Positions 48,022-58,578 of a stretch of 64,000 nucleotides of DNA are shown in pieces. The notes below the pieces were generated by a model. That model searched no databases and had not been told where the DNA came from. It saw only the letters and a program-made list of their open reading frames with translations. Every line of letters begins with the position of its first letter. The stretch's first letter is position 1. The stretch is from Obelidium mucronatum (Eukaryota; Chytridiomycota; Chytridiomycetes; Chytridiales; Chytriomycetaceae): assembly GCA_025765595.1 (NCBI GenBank), contig JAIVFH010000060.1:157334-221333 (forward strand), given 5' to 3'. Position numbers and translations under genes: made by a program.

Positions 48022-50538
48022 ATGTTTCGAGCACATATCCTTCACCAGAAACTATCATCACACGCTTGTTTTACAACTGCAACTGCCCCATCAAATGCTT
48101 CATTTTCTCAACGGCTAAAGAGACCGTCCATGCCGCGATTTCCAAAGATGAAGAAACCCACGAGGTCTGCCGTTTGACGTTTTTCACAGGCAAACAGCAT
48201 CCCTGACTCAATTGCGATCCGATTCGTGGACTTTTTTTGGCTTATAGGAGAACGATATCGATATCGGCTCTCATTTTTGCTTCTTCTGCTTTTGTTTTGG
48301 GCTCTGTCTATCATGAGGAACTCGAGTGGGGCTTGACGGCTGCCACAAGAGCTGGAAGGATTCTCAATGCAAGTGTTTTGATTGGCGCAGACTATAAATG
48401 GTCTCTGAGAAGGAGTGTTGTGGTAAATGAGAAGACTGACGTGTCCTTCGCCGAAGGCGATGTTTACCGCCGAAGGCGGTTATTCTACCGCCGCAGGCAG
48501 TGTGTCGTTTGCTTACCACCATAAGCGGTGACTTACCACCGTAGGCGGTGTATTGTTCTTCCGCCTATTGTTCGACGCCGTAGGCGGCATTCCTTGATTT
48601 CCTTCAACAGATCGAATTAGTAATGAATACATTACAGAATCAACTCAAACAACAAGATGATTTAGACAATGGAGAACGAGTGGATGAACTATGGAGTCTT
48701 GTACATCGTCGATCAGCTCAAAGGATGCTCAAAGTGTTTGAAGAGAATGGCGGCGTCTACATTAAACTTGGACAACATCTGAACGCCTTGGTCTATCTAC
48801 TGGTAATCTTATTCTTTCACTCATGCATTATTCCCCATACTAATTTTCAATCAGCCTTTCGAGTACACTGATACATTCAAAGTTTTACAAGATCAATGTC
48901 CACCAACACCAATGAAAGATGTCAAACAACTCATCAAGGATGAAACCGGAAGAGATCTCGAAGATCTTTTTACAAACTTTCAGGAGGAGCCAATTGGTGT
49001 CGCGTCATTGGGTAAAGGAAAAAATAATCAAGACAAAACAGATGATGACATAAAAACAACTGACCCCCCTCCCTTCATTTTCTCCTCCAGCACAAGTCCA
49101 CAAGGCAACCCTCAAATCAACCAACGCCCCAATCGCCATCAAAATCCAACACCCCCATCTCCAAGCCCACGCCCCCATAGACACAGCCCTCTGCATGTAC
49201 GTTGTCCGCGCCATCAAAAGAGTCTTCCCCGAATTCGAACTCTCCTGGCTCGCCGACGAAATGGCCGTCAGCCTCCCCCAAGAACTCGACTTTACAATGG
49301 AAGCCAACCACCTGACAACAGTCCGCACAAACTTTCGCGGCGACACCGTCTTTTTTGTACCCAACGTATACTGGAGCACCCGCCGCATCCTCGTGGAAGA
49401 ATTCGTTGAAGGCGTCAAAGTCGACAACCTACCCGGCCTCCACCATATCAACGTGGATCCATTTAGACGTTTCCGAAGTCCTTTCACGCGTGTTTTCGAA
49501 AATGCTGTTTTGGGATGGTTTCGTGCATTGTGATCCGCATCCCGGGAATATCTTGATTCGACCGAGGGTTAAACCGTGGTATCAGATTCCTGTTTTGGAT
49601 AAATGGGTCTTGGGAATGAATCCGTATAATTTTGAGCTGGTTTTGTTGGATCATGGGTTGTATCGCTCGCTTTCGTCGAAATTGAGGCTGGATTTTTGTC
49701 ATTTGTGGACTTCGTTGATTCGGTTTGATGAAGCGGCCATCAAGAAGTATACCAGGCGGATTTTTCAGAATCCTTCGTTGACTCATCCGGGAGGTAGTGG
49801 GGGTGACAGTGGTGATGATGGTGCTGGTGGTGGTGAATCTGGCGATAGTTTGTTGACTCGGCTGGAGAGCATTGATCCAAGTATTGATCCACACCGGTTG
49901 TTTGCATCCATGTTGACTGGTCGTCCTTGGCATGTTATTTCACGAGCCCAAAAAGATGCTGACGAAATAGGAGAGAAATTAACAGGTGAAGTTTTATTTT
50001 CGTGCTCTTATGAAACTTCATTGCCAACTCGATTTAATAATTTACAGATCAAACGGTATCCACAATCTCTGTTGACATTACTGGTGGCTCAAGTGGCGGT
50101 CTTATCAGTCTTCGCTCCAACAATGAGAAAACCACAATCAAGAACAAGTTTTCCAAACGAAAGTTTCTGAGTGCGTTGACCAAGATTATGGCGGTATTAC
50201 CTCGTGAAGTTCTTTTGATCATCAAAACCAACGATATTTTGAGAAGCGTTGATCGTCAACTGGGTGTCGCTGGTGGGACATTCTTGAATTCTGGTAGTAG
50301 CAGCAGTACTGGAGATTCGGAGGCTGAAGAAGAAGGGGATTGTTTGAGTCATGATCGACAAGAGGTTGTTGGAAACCGGATGGTCAGGCGGTTTGGGTGG
50401 ATGGTGTATTATTGCAGCGTGGCAATCCGAAATGAGAGAATGCGGGAAGCGCATAGTCTACGAGCGATTGCAGACGCGTGGATAGATTGTTTGGGGATCT
50501 TAATACGTCTCGTCGCGTTGGAGACCTTGACGAAATAA
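48022..50538 (+). CDS. ADCK1: ADCK1-type UbiB/ABC1 kinase-like protein, one frameshift
   Basis: Exons 48022-48164, 48248-48422, 48611-48802, 48855-49011, 49091-49985 and 50048-50538. UbiB-family landmarks are clear: GGVYIKLGQHLN, VLQDQCPPTP, FQEEPIGVASLAQVHKA with the A-rich nucleotide loop, VAIKIQHP-type lysine (APIAIKIQHP), LPQELDFTMEANH, GFVHCDPHPGNIL and LLDHGLYRSL. Family members (yeast Mcp2/Cqd2, human ADCK1) sit at the inner mitochondrial membrane and affect lipid and coenzyme Q handling; the Arg/Ser-rich N-terminus plus a helix (SALIFASSAFVLGSVY) fit that. The exon sum leaves a remainder of one base: around 49459 (ggatccattt) the frame moves by one nucleotide, ahead of GFVHCDPHPGN. 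This is either a real inactivating insertion or a sequencing error. Confidence 0.85.
48445..48590. repeat. Array of short GC-rich imperfect palindromes in an intron
   Basis: Intron 2 of the kinase gene carries at least six variants of taccgccgaaggcggt: cgccgaaggcg (48450), accgccgaaggcggt (48466), accgccgcaggcagt (48487), accaccataagcggt (about 48515), accaccgtaggcggt (48535), gccgtaggcggc (48577). Each could fold as a small hairpin. Confidence 0.75.
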
Positions 50539-50559
50539 ACAAGGCGCTGACTCTTTTTT

Positions 50560-51444
50560 TTACTTTACTTCGTATACATCACTCATTGCCTCCAACTTTA
50601 TATTCCGTAAAGCCATATGTGATGCAAAGAATGCCATGATTCTCTGCATTTCGCCATAGTCTTTGCCTGGTAGACAATGGTCTTTCCCTTCCACCCAAAC
50701 AACATCTAGATTCTTTGGATCCGCCAAGAGAGATCTTAAATACGCTTCCTTTCTTTTCGCCTCCGCAACTGAAATCAATGGATCCCTTGTACCTTGCACC
50801 ACCATCACATTCACGCCTTCTTTCTTAGAACACTTGCAACCCATCCCTTGTTCCAACCACCCACACATTGCAACAACACCCCCAATCCTCTCTTCCTCCC
50901 CCTCCTCCTTCATCATCCCTAAAACCAAATCCAGCGCCACACACGCACCTTGCGAGAACCCAAAAAACAACACCTTCCGAGGTTTCTCTTTCCACCTCCC
51001 TTCCACAAACACGCATTTCCTCAAAAACGAAAGCAAAAGGTGCCTTGTTTTGATTAACCCCACTCTCGCGATTTCACTTGTGGGTGAAATGTCGTCTCCA
51101 TCGTTCGTGAAGGCAGGGAACCAGCCGCTTCCTTCGGAGTCGGGTGACATTCCGGGGATTGGGCAGGGCCCGCCGAGGGAGAGGATTGCTGTTTGAGGTA
51201 GATTCATGTTGACTCCGAAGCGGAGAAAGTTGGAGGGTTTGTCGCCGAGACCGTGGAAGAGGATGAGGAGGTGTTCGTCGATGCCTTGGTAAGAGCAGTG
51301 TTTTTGGTTGAGATGAGATTAACATTGAGATGTGTAAGAGAGGTTACCATCTGCTGAAGGAGCGTATGAGAATTTGAGGTTTGGGAACTCTGTTGCTGTG
51401 ATCGGGCTCTTGCGATATGATGTTGATGCCTTGGTCAAGTTCAT
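50560..51444 (-). CDS. Serine hydrolase, phospholipase/carboxylesterase type
   Basis: Exons 51444-51348 and 51284-50560 give 273 aa. The alpha/beta-hydrolase signs are HLLILFHGLGDKPSNF, LPQTAILSLGGPCPIP, nucleophile elbow GFSQGAC, acid in QGTRDPLI, and His in GKDHCLPG. This fits the acyl-protein thioesterase/carboxylesterase-2 group, probably cytosolic since no signal is seen. Its 3' end faces the 3' end of the plus-strand kinase gene 21 bases away. Confidence 0.85.
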
Positions 51445-51556
51445 CTTGACGAAGTAAAAACAAATAACCGTATGTAACTGTATATATGTAGAGATAAGCT
51501 AAAAGGTTGAAGTGTGAATACTGTATTCCGAGCTCTCTAAAACGTGAAAGGAATAA

Positions 51557-53182
51557 TCAAATGGACCAAGCAAACGTCACTTTCACATTCCGTTCGTTGC
51601 AAGCGGAATACAAACTATCCAGAATCGCAAAGAATAAATCCTGCTTTCCAATGAAAAAGTCACTTCCACTCTCAAACCCAACAATTCTCAACGCCCTCTC
51701 CCGAATAGACAGCTTATCTCCACTCATCCACATACCATACACTTCAACTCGCAGATTCCCAAACTCATTTGGCGACGGCAAAGCAGGAGCCAAGGACGAC
51801 ACATCTCCTCCATCATAATACCCATCTTCCTCTTCTTTTGAGAAAATGGACAAGGAAGCAAGCTTCAAACCACCACCAGGGCGACGCCCTTTTCCAAACC
51901 GAGTTGTCGCCATGGAAATAGATCCAATCGAAGTCCGACGAGTCATCACGCTCTTTGCGGCTCGAACCGATCTCCACGTGTCCACAAGCGTGTCGGGATC
52001 CACGTCATGTTCCGAACTTGACTCGTTATCGCCATCCTCCTCCTCCTCGTCATCTTCTTCCTCGTCGTCGTGGAACTCAAAATACGACTTGATGCTCGAA
52101 AAGTACTCAAACCCTTTCAACCGTGGACACGCATCCAGAATCGTTTTCAATTGATCCGAGTCAAACCCATCCAAATGCTGCGTCTCGGAATGATCAATCG
52201 CCAGAATTTCCAAATGCGTCAAATTCTTGAGCGTCGATACAAACGAGGAAAACGACGCTTTACTCAACGCTTCCGCAAAATGCGTGATGGAAAGCCTTGT
52301 GAGTCTGTCCCCAAACAATGAAATACTGCTCTTGAAGTCTACAATATCCATGCTTTCCGTGTCTAGTTCCAAAGACGTCAAGTTGCTCCAACCAGTCGCC
52401 ATGGTCAGTATCGCTTGCGGTGAAAGCCCACATGCTTCTTCGTCCACAAAGGATTCAACGGTTGGACAGGCTTCTGTCAAGAGTTTCATGTTTTCATCGC
52501 CAATGTACATGCTGTCTCGATCTCCGCTGAGTGAAACGGCTTTTACATTGGGACAGTGTTTCTTGATGATTTGGATTAGGGAGTGGAAGTTTCCAAAGAG
52601 GGTTGCTTGGTGTTTTGTTCCTGTTGTCAGTTGAGACGGTACTGGGAGGCGGAAGTTCATTTGGCCTTCAGGAAAGGGAGTTGCAACTGCATCGTCGACT
52701 CTAAATTCGAGCAGGTTTGATCCAACTTGAGATAGTAGGGCTTCGATTGAGGCAAAGAACGTTCCGGCGTGAACGTTTGATCGTGGATCGGGCATAAAGG
52801 ATATACTAACGAATTTGAAGATTTATGAGTATCACGATGTGTGTAATGATGCTTAAACAAGGGTGTGTCCACCTTTCAAAAGAAATGGCTTTTATAGACG
52901 AGGTGTGTTTGAGGAGAACTTGATCAATGAACTTGACTGCCCGGGAACAATGTCCACTAATGTTCACATATCTCCACAAGATGTCGCTATTGGTGAGAAT
53001 TTTGAACTGGCGATTGAGTTGAGAACAGCGGGCAAGGGATCTAATGCATACAATTATAAGGATCGAATGGGATCGTCTATCCACTTGTGATTTGCTTACT
53101 TTGAATCGCAATAGCGAAGAATGGACAACAGCCGAGCTTCAGGAAGACTGGCCAAGGACGCAGGGTGGTCTGAAACGGGCAT
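51557..53182 (-). CDS. F-box protein with LRR-like C-terminus
   Basis: Exons 53182-53100, 53040-52873 and 52805-51557 give 499 aa. The F-box is rebuilt across the first intron: ASLASLPEARLLSILRYCDSK joined to SLARCSQLNRQFKILTNSDILWRYVNIS. The remainder has LRR-like hydrophobic spacing (NVKAVSLSGD, NLTSLELDTE, HLEILAIDHSE) and an acidic run (about residues 320-340). It is probably an SCF substrate adaptor. The ATG at 53182 is only 27 bases after the stop codon of flavocytochrome b2 copy B on the same strand, so its promoter must lie inside the neighbouring copy or transcripts overlap. Confidence 0.8.
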
Positions 53183-53209
53183 TTTTACTTGGATCTAATT
53201 TGCACAGAT

Positions 53210-54780
53210 CTATAATTTGCTCTTTAACAGCGGAGTTTCCATAGGTTCGTACACGCCTTCATGGAGGAAATCACGAATAAGGGTAGAGTGAGAGCTCAGG
53301 TTTCGAATATCCACCATATCCTCGGTGACTTCCGATATCGAGGTAACTCCCATTAAACCCATCACCATCTCCAACTCCTCTTTCAAAATATCCAGTAATT
53401 TTTCAACCCCCTCTTGGCCATACGCAGACATGGCGTAAAGAGATGGTCTTCCAATACCGACACCTTTGGCTCCCAATGCAAGAGCCTTGAAAATATCTGA
53501 CCCCCGTCGAATTCCACCATCAACATACAGCTCCAAGCATCCGGAATTTCATGCTTTCTTTAAGTCAGCAACTACTTCAGGAAGGATTTCGATCCCGGAT
53601 CGCGCCGTATCCAATTGTCGACCTCCGTGATTGCTCAAAACCAGACCTCGAACACATCCCAATTTTGCTGCCAAAACCGCATCCGCTCCAGTTTGTACGC
53701 CCTTTAAAACAATAGGTAGCGACGTGACTGTTGCGATCCATTCAATGTCTTTCCAATTCAGCATGGATCGCGCATTACGGTTCCGATAATTCTTTTTTTG
53801 AACATCACTCAAATCGTTTTGATATTTGATTCGCATATCTTTTTCTCGTTTACCGAGCTATTATCAGACCAGTTTTAATGCGTTAAAACCAAGCAACAAG
53901 AAAAAAACAAACATACATGCGGTGTGTCAACAGTGACAAAAAGTCCCTTACATCCAGCCAGCTCTACTTTCTTGAACAGCTTCTTCATCATCTCCAAATC
54001 TCCATTCCAATAAAGCTGAAACCAAGAGTCCTGGCCCTTCCTCCTGACATCCAACATTTCATCCAACGAGCAACTCGCAAGCATCGGCATCATTTGAATA
54101 ACACCCCTCGATCCAGCTGCTTTCGTCAGTACAACTTCTCCCTCTGGGTGACCCAGTTTCCCTAGCGCACAGGCTGATAGATAAACAGGCAGAGAGGTCT
54201 TGCAACCAAGGAATGTTGTGGATGTATTGATATTTGAAACATTGACAAGGACTCGCGGTTTCAAATAGATTCGTTGGAAGGCAGTGTGGTTTTCGCGGAG
54301 TGTGATTTCATCTTCTGCAGCTGATGAGTAGTAGGCCCATGCCTCTGGTTTCATTGTATGCCGGGCGACTGCCTGATATAAGACATTGTATTATTATTTA
54401 GATCTCAGGAGAGACGGGAGAGGGTTGCTCACTTCGAAGTCAAAGGCGTTGAGGATCGCTCCAAGACCTGGTTTGTCTCCTTTCTTGACCTCCTTCTTGC
54501 CAGCAGCAGCAGAGGCAGATACCCTCGGAATAGGAACGCTCTTTGGATCCAGAGTTCCAATGCAGAGCGACGGCGGCAGGACTTTCTCAATCAGGTCCTT
54601 TGGGTGGTAGGCTGAGAAGGCTTCTGTTGCATCTGTTCCTGCCTCGCGCAGGATGATTGAGGCTCCTCCAGGATGTTCGTGCAGGAATGTGGTGAGATCG
54701 TACACTTTGCCGTGTAGAACAACGTGGCAGGATTGGATTGTGTTGTGTGCCGCGACTTGTTGGTGTGTGAAGGTTTTCAT
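53210..54780 (-). pseudogene. CYB2: Flavocytochrome b2, copy B, with premature stop
   Basis: Same three-exon layout as copy A: 54780-54433, 54372-53917, 53857-53210. Exons 1-2 are intact, with both haem His motifs and SRGVIQMMPMLASCS. In exon 3 a TGA at 53549-53551 follows VVADLKKA, replacing the Gly of the copy A reading; the next residues read NSGC, after which LELYVDGGIRRGSD resumes in the same frame to a normal end. So there is no frameshift, only a nonsense codon plus a short scrambled patch before the C-terminal quarter. The truncated product would lack the phosphate-binding end of the FMN barrel. Sequencing error is possible but would need several changes. Confidence 0.85.
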
Positions 54781-55266
54781 GAGAGTTTTTTCTGGAGTTT
54801 TCTTTGGAAAAAAATCACAACGTTGAAGAAAACAAGGTCAATTAACTTGTTCTCATACGGGGTTCTACTATTCGCGAACGGTATCAAGACTCAAGTTCAC
54901 TGATGGTGACTTAAAAATCACAAAGATTCCCTTTTTGCTCACAAGCAATTACTTCTCTGCTGCCACCTCCAACAAAGGCTATCGCTGAATCCATCACGAT
55001 CTTCCTCTTGAATATCGGAAAATTTTCCCAATCGGACACTTTTTTATGTTCGTCCGAACGGCATCCCAATTTTTTTCACTTTTGAAAATTTTCTGGTTTT
55101 GGAGGAATAAAAAGCAACGCGTTTTCCTTATTTATTTATTCAATTAAAAAACATGTCAAGAAAAACACAAAAACAAAACACGGAAAACGCGTCTGCGTCA
55201 AGCCAACACATGTCCTAGGCGGGGGACCGGTCATCTACTTACCAGTAACTATAACATGTCGGATGG

Positions 55267-55598
55267 TCAGGGCCGGCCAGTCTGACGGGGAGCCGCAAAT
55301 AGAATGAGCATTTGGCGATCCCCGAGGTTTGTGTTTCCGCCTTGTTGCATACAAGAAGGGACTACTGCCTGCTTTCGCTTTATTGCATACAAGGAGTACT
55401 ATCGGGGTTAGCTTATAGCATACAAGTACTACTTGGGGTTCGATGTAAACATATAATAGCTACTGCTAGGTTTTCGTTGTTTGATGAATTGCATACAAGT
55501 CTACCACGTTCTTTCGTAATGTCAAATAATCAGGGCGGATTATTCTGACGGGGAGCCGCAAATAGAGTGAGCATTTGGCGATCCCCGAGGTTTGTATC
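55267..55598. repeat. 66-bp direct repeat flanking an insertion with gcatacaag repeats
   Basis: A unit of about 66 bases (tcagggc ... tctgacggggagccgcaaatagaatgagca ... gatccccgaggtttgt) is present at 55267-55332 and again at 55531-55598; the left arm has it once (about 32583-32650). The ~198 bases between contain four copies of t-t/a-gcatacaag (55345, 55383, 55416, 55489). Confidence 0.7.
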
Positions 55599-55770
55599 AG
55601 AGATCCCCTGCCCTTTTCTTATTCTTTTCTCTTATCTCTTTTTTTTGTTATTGTTTTTTCTCTATCTCGTCCTTTTTCACATCACACATGAGCTCATGTC
55701 CACTTACATCAACCGATCTTTAAAGAGTATCGAACATTTCAAAAGGCCCCCAGCGGGCCATCACTCCTCC

Positions 55771-56004
55771 TTTTTTTCCTTTTTGATTTATTTGTTGGCA
55801 TGTCAAAGTATCATTGTTTTTGGTTAATAAACCCTGCATGGAAATGAACTACAATTATCCTCCGATGCAAAGTTTGGATTGCTTTACTTTCGCGAAATTC
55901 TTCAGTCGCCTCGTGCCAGTACCCCTTTACTACGGCCTCACATTCATTGTTGTTCAACATTCTTTAGCATGAAGTTCGAAGGTTTCTACTTTATTTGATA
56001 ATTC
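55771..56004. other. Gene-free stretch outside the inverted repeat
   Basis: About 230 bases between the right arm boundary and the end of the MATH-BTB gene. Nothing supported. Confidence 0.35.
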
Positions 56005-58539
56005 TTAACCCTCTGCCTCTGACAGTTCTTGTGCAAGATTCATTGCGTCCAAATTCAAGCCATCTTCGATTTCAAAGTGGATTGGCTGTGGATCCAGGAA
56101 TTCATCATTCTCCGATTTACCGCTGTCAGTTGGTGCACTGACAATTTGTTCCTCGGCACCAAGAGTGGCTGCATTGTCCAATCCTGTTTCAACATACAGT
56201 GAAAATGGAACTCCCTTCTGCTTTTCTTTTTCACCACTCTTATCCAGATCCCCGTGCACAAAAGTATCAGCCATTGTGTCGAGATTCTCTACTTCAGTTT
56301 CGAAAGCATCTGGGTTCGGATCAAGGTACTCGTCAACGCCTCCACTCTCTTCCAAAACAACATCACACTTCTCAAAGTCCAAAACCACCAATCCTTCCAG
56401 AATTTCTCCCCACAATTTCCCCCAGACGTCCGGATCGCAGCAATCCAGTTCCCACGGCTTTCTCAGCAATTCCGTGAACTCTTGCGTTCGTTTGACGGCA
56501 TCAAAGTTTTCAATAAAGAATGTGGTTGCAAGCACGCTCAACGAATCGTATTGGTAAGCGAATCCGAAAAGAAACTGAGCCACCGTCGTGGGAGAGAGTT
56601 TCTCAGATATGAGACCCTGAGTCAATTTCATTAAATCAAGGAGTTGGTATTTGTCCGCACAAATGTGGAGAAGACCCAAGTCCGTGAGTGTAGCTTTAGC
56701 ATCAAGTTCTTCCAGGTACTAAAATAAAAATAATTAAAAACGAGAAATAGAGCATATCGTGTAAGTTAGAGATCTTACTAAGTAGTTGAGCATTCCTTGA
56801 AAAGTTTTGTGTGGAAAATCCATGATTTGAATAATTGTTGGGTGACCCAATGACGAAGAGCTGCCTTCTGCCCAAGTTCCCGAAAACATTGCACTGAAAA
56901 ACTCCGATAGCGATGAGAGAATACACTTTTGGGCGTAAATCGTTTGCCCCTCAACTAGAAAATGAACGTCGGAGACTGAAGCAGTTGAGAGCAATGTCCG
57001 GAATGCGATTGATCGGCGGGGGTCTAATGCAGGTACTGGAGGGATGTTTGAGGAAGAAGGTATCTGGTTTAGGGAAGGAATCAACTGCTCTGCTGATAGG
57101 GATGGATTCAGTGGAGGGACAGTCAGAACGGGAGATCCTTCATCGGATAATGTAGACTCGAGGCTGGGCCGCGGGCCGTCTCCAGTTGTAGAAACAGAAA
57201 GGCGTCTCAAAACAGCCAGCAGCCTTTTACTCGATATGCATCGCTCTTCTTTTCTGATGGCTCTATCCACACAGTCTGTTATCAACTTCTTAAATCCTGA
57301 TGATCCGCGGATGGACGCAAATGTCTTGCAAATGAAGAATACAAGTATTTCTTGTAGATGGTCACTGCGCCCTCCAAACGCGCGCAACAACTCCAACACG
57401 TTTTGGTGGGATATTGCTGAATAAAAGAATCTCGACAGAAATCTGCGTAACTCGAAATGCCCAAATCTTTCACATAATATACACAGCTGACCCGCGGATT
57501 GGGCTTCGACAGAGTCCGTTTCCAGAAGGGGCAGCTGCCCAGCATACACAAACGTGAGAAACGAATGAAGAGCCGAATAGCTTATATCCGTTATTGCTTC
57601 GACTTTTTGTCGCGATGATTCCGAAGACTTGCTTTTGGGAGGCACAACCGGCTTTGGATTCCACAGTGGAAGCTTTGACTGCAAGAAACATTTTTGCACG
57701 TGGATCAGTTTGTGGTCCGTCGATTCGTAGGTGCATTTAAAAGAATAGTCGGATAGATTGGCGTTGTCAAATAAAGAAAGCATGGCTGGATCGTGAGTTG
57801 CAGTTGGAAACAGGGGATACAAAGCCAAACTCCGTGTGGCGGTTTTCATATTCAATCTGTGAATAGCCAAGGGGTTCAAAAGAACGGAACTATCCTTGCT
57901 TCCTCGTCTGCTCTGAGCACTGATGGCTGGAATTGGAGGTGTTGGCCCCTCTCCGAACGCAAGAGTTACACATAGTGTATCATTCGTGAGATTCAGGAGC
58001 GGCGAAGCGGCCTCTAGGCCAAAATACCACCATCCTGCACCATCTTCCTGTTTCAGCTGTAAGCGTTAAGAAACATGCTAAATGTGACCCTCACCATATC
58101 AGACCAATGTTGATGCGAAGAATAGGAGACCTTCAACACTTGCGGAGACGGTTCTGATATTGTCAGTTCAAAGTGCAGCTTCTTTGTCTAGAATAGCCAT
58201 GTCAAGATTGGTTGTTGTTGACCAAGAGCGAACCTGAACCCAGGAAAGAAACTCCGCCTCGCTTTCTCGACCATCTCTTGCGTAAACGTGAACATAGACG
58301 TCGATGCGACTGATTCTGGTATCGTGCCCATTAGGATAGACGTTGATTCCCCACTTTCTACCACTGCTAACGGGTTAATAAGACTGTCAGCCACTTCAAA
58401 ATAAGTACCACACAAGAAACGGACTAGCGCCATAAGAAACCACTGAATATAATGGTCCTTTAGCCTGCGCCAGTTGTGAAAAGCGAGGAATCTCGAGTGC
58501 CACTGATCTATTTGCCTCCTCAAGTTTCACTCTCCTCAT
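56005..58539 (-). CDS. MATH-like protein with two BTB/POZ domains
   Basis: Exons 58539-58412, 58366-58234, 58187-58095, 58056-56779 and 56718-56005 give 781 aa. The N-terminus resembles a MATH/TRAF fold: SGRKWGINVYPNGHDTRIS, DVYVHVYARDG, FLSWVQ, LTISEPSPQVLKVSYSSH, DGAGWWYFGLEA. Two BTB domains follow, each with the DVHFLVEGQTIYAQKCIL-type core: first about 215-320 (NLSDYSFKCTYE ... ITDISYSALHSFLTFVYAGQLP), second about 510-620 (ASVSDVHFLVEGQTI, AMFSGTW, MDFPHKTFQGMLNYL, LGLLHICADKYQLLDL). MATH-BTB proteins are usually Cul3 ligase adaptors; the tandem BTB layout is less usual. The tail is acidic. It starts 39 bases after the bZIP stop on the same strand. Confidence 0.82.
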
Positions 58540-58578
58540 TTTCAAAGTATTTTACTTCTATTGATAATAATTCCATAA

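Larger units (their letters stand above)
53210..55770. repeat. Right arm of the ~2.4-kb inverted repeat
   Basis: Reverse complement of the left arm at 32385-34725. It begins at the b2 stop codon and ends near gggccatcactcct (about 55770). It is longer than the left arm because of an insertion at about 55333-55530. Confidence 0.88.

Noticed and set aside
48445..48590. CRISPR-like array
   Set aside because: Units are degenerate palindromes without regular unique spacers, inside an intron of a eukaryotic gene.
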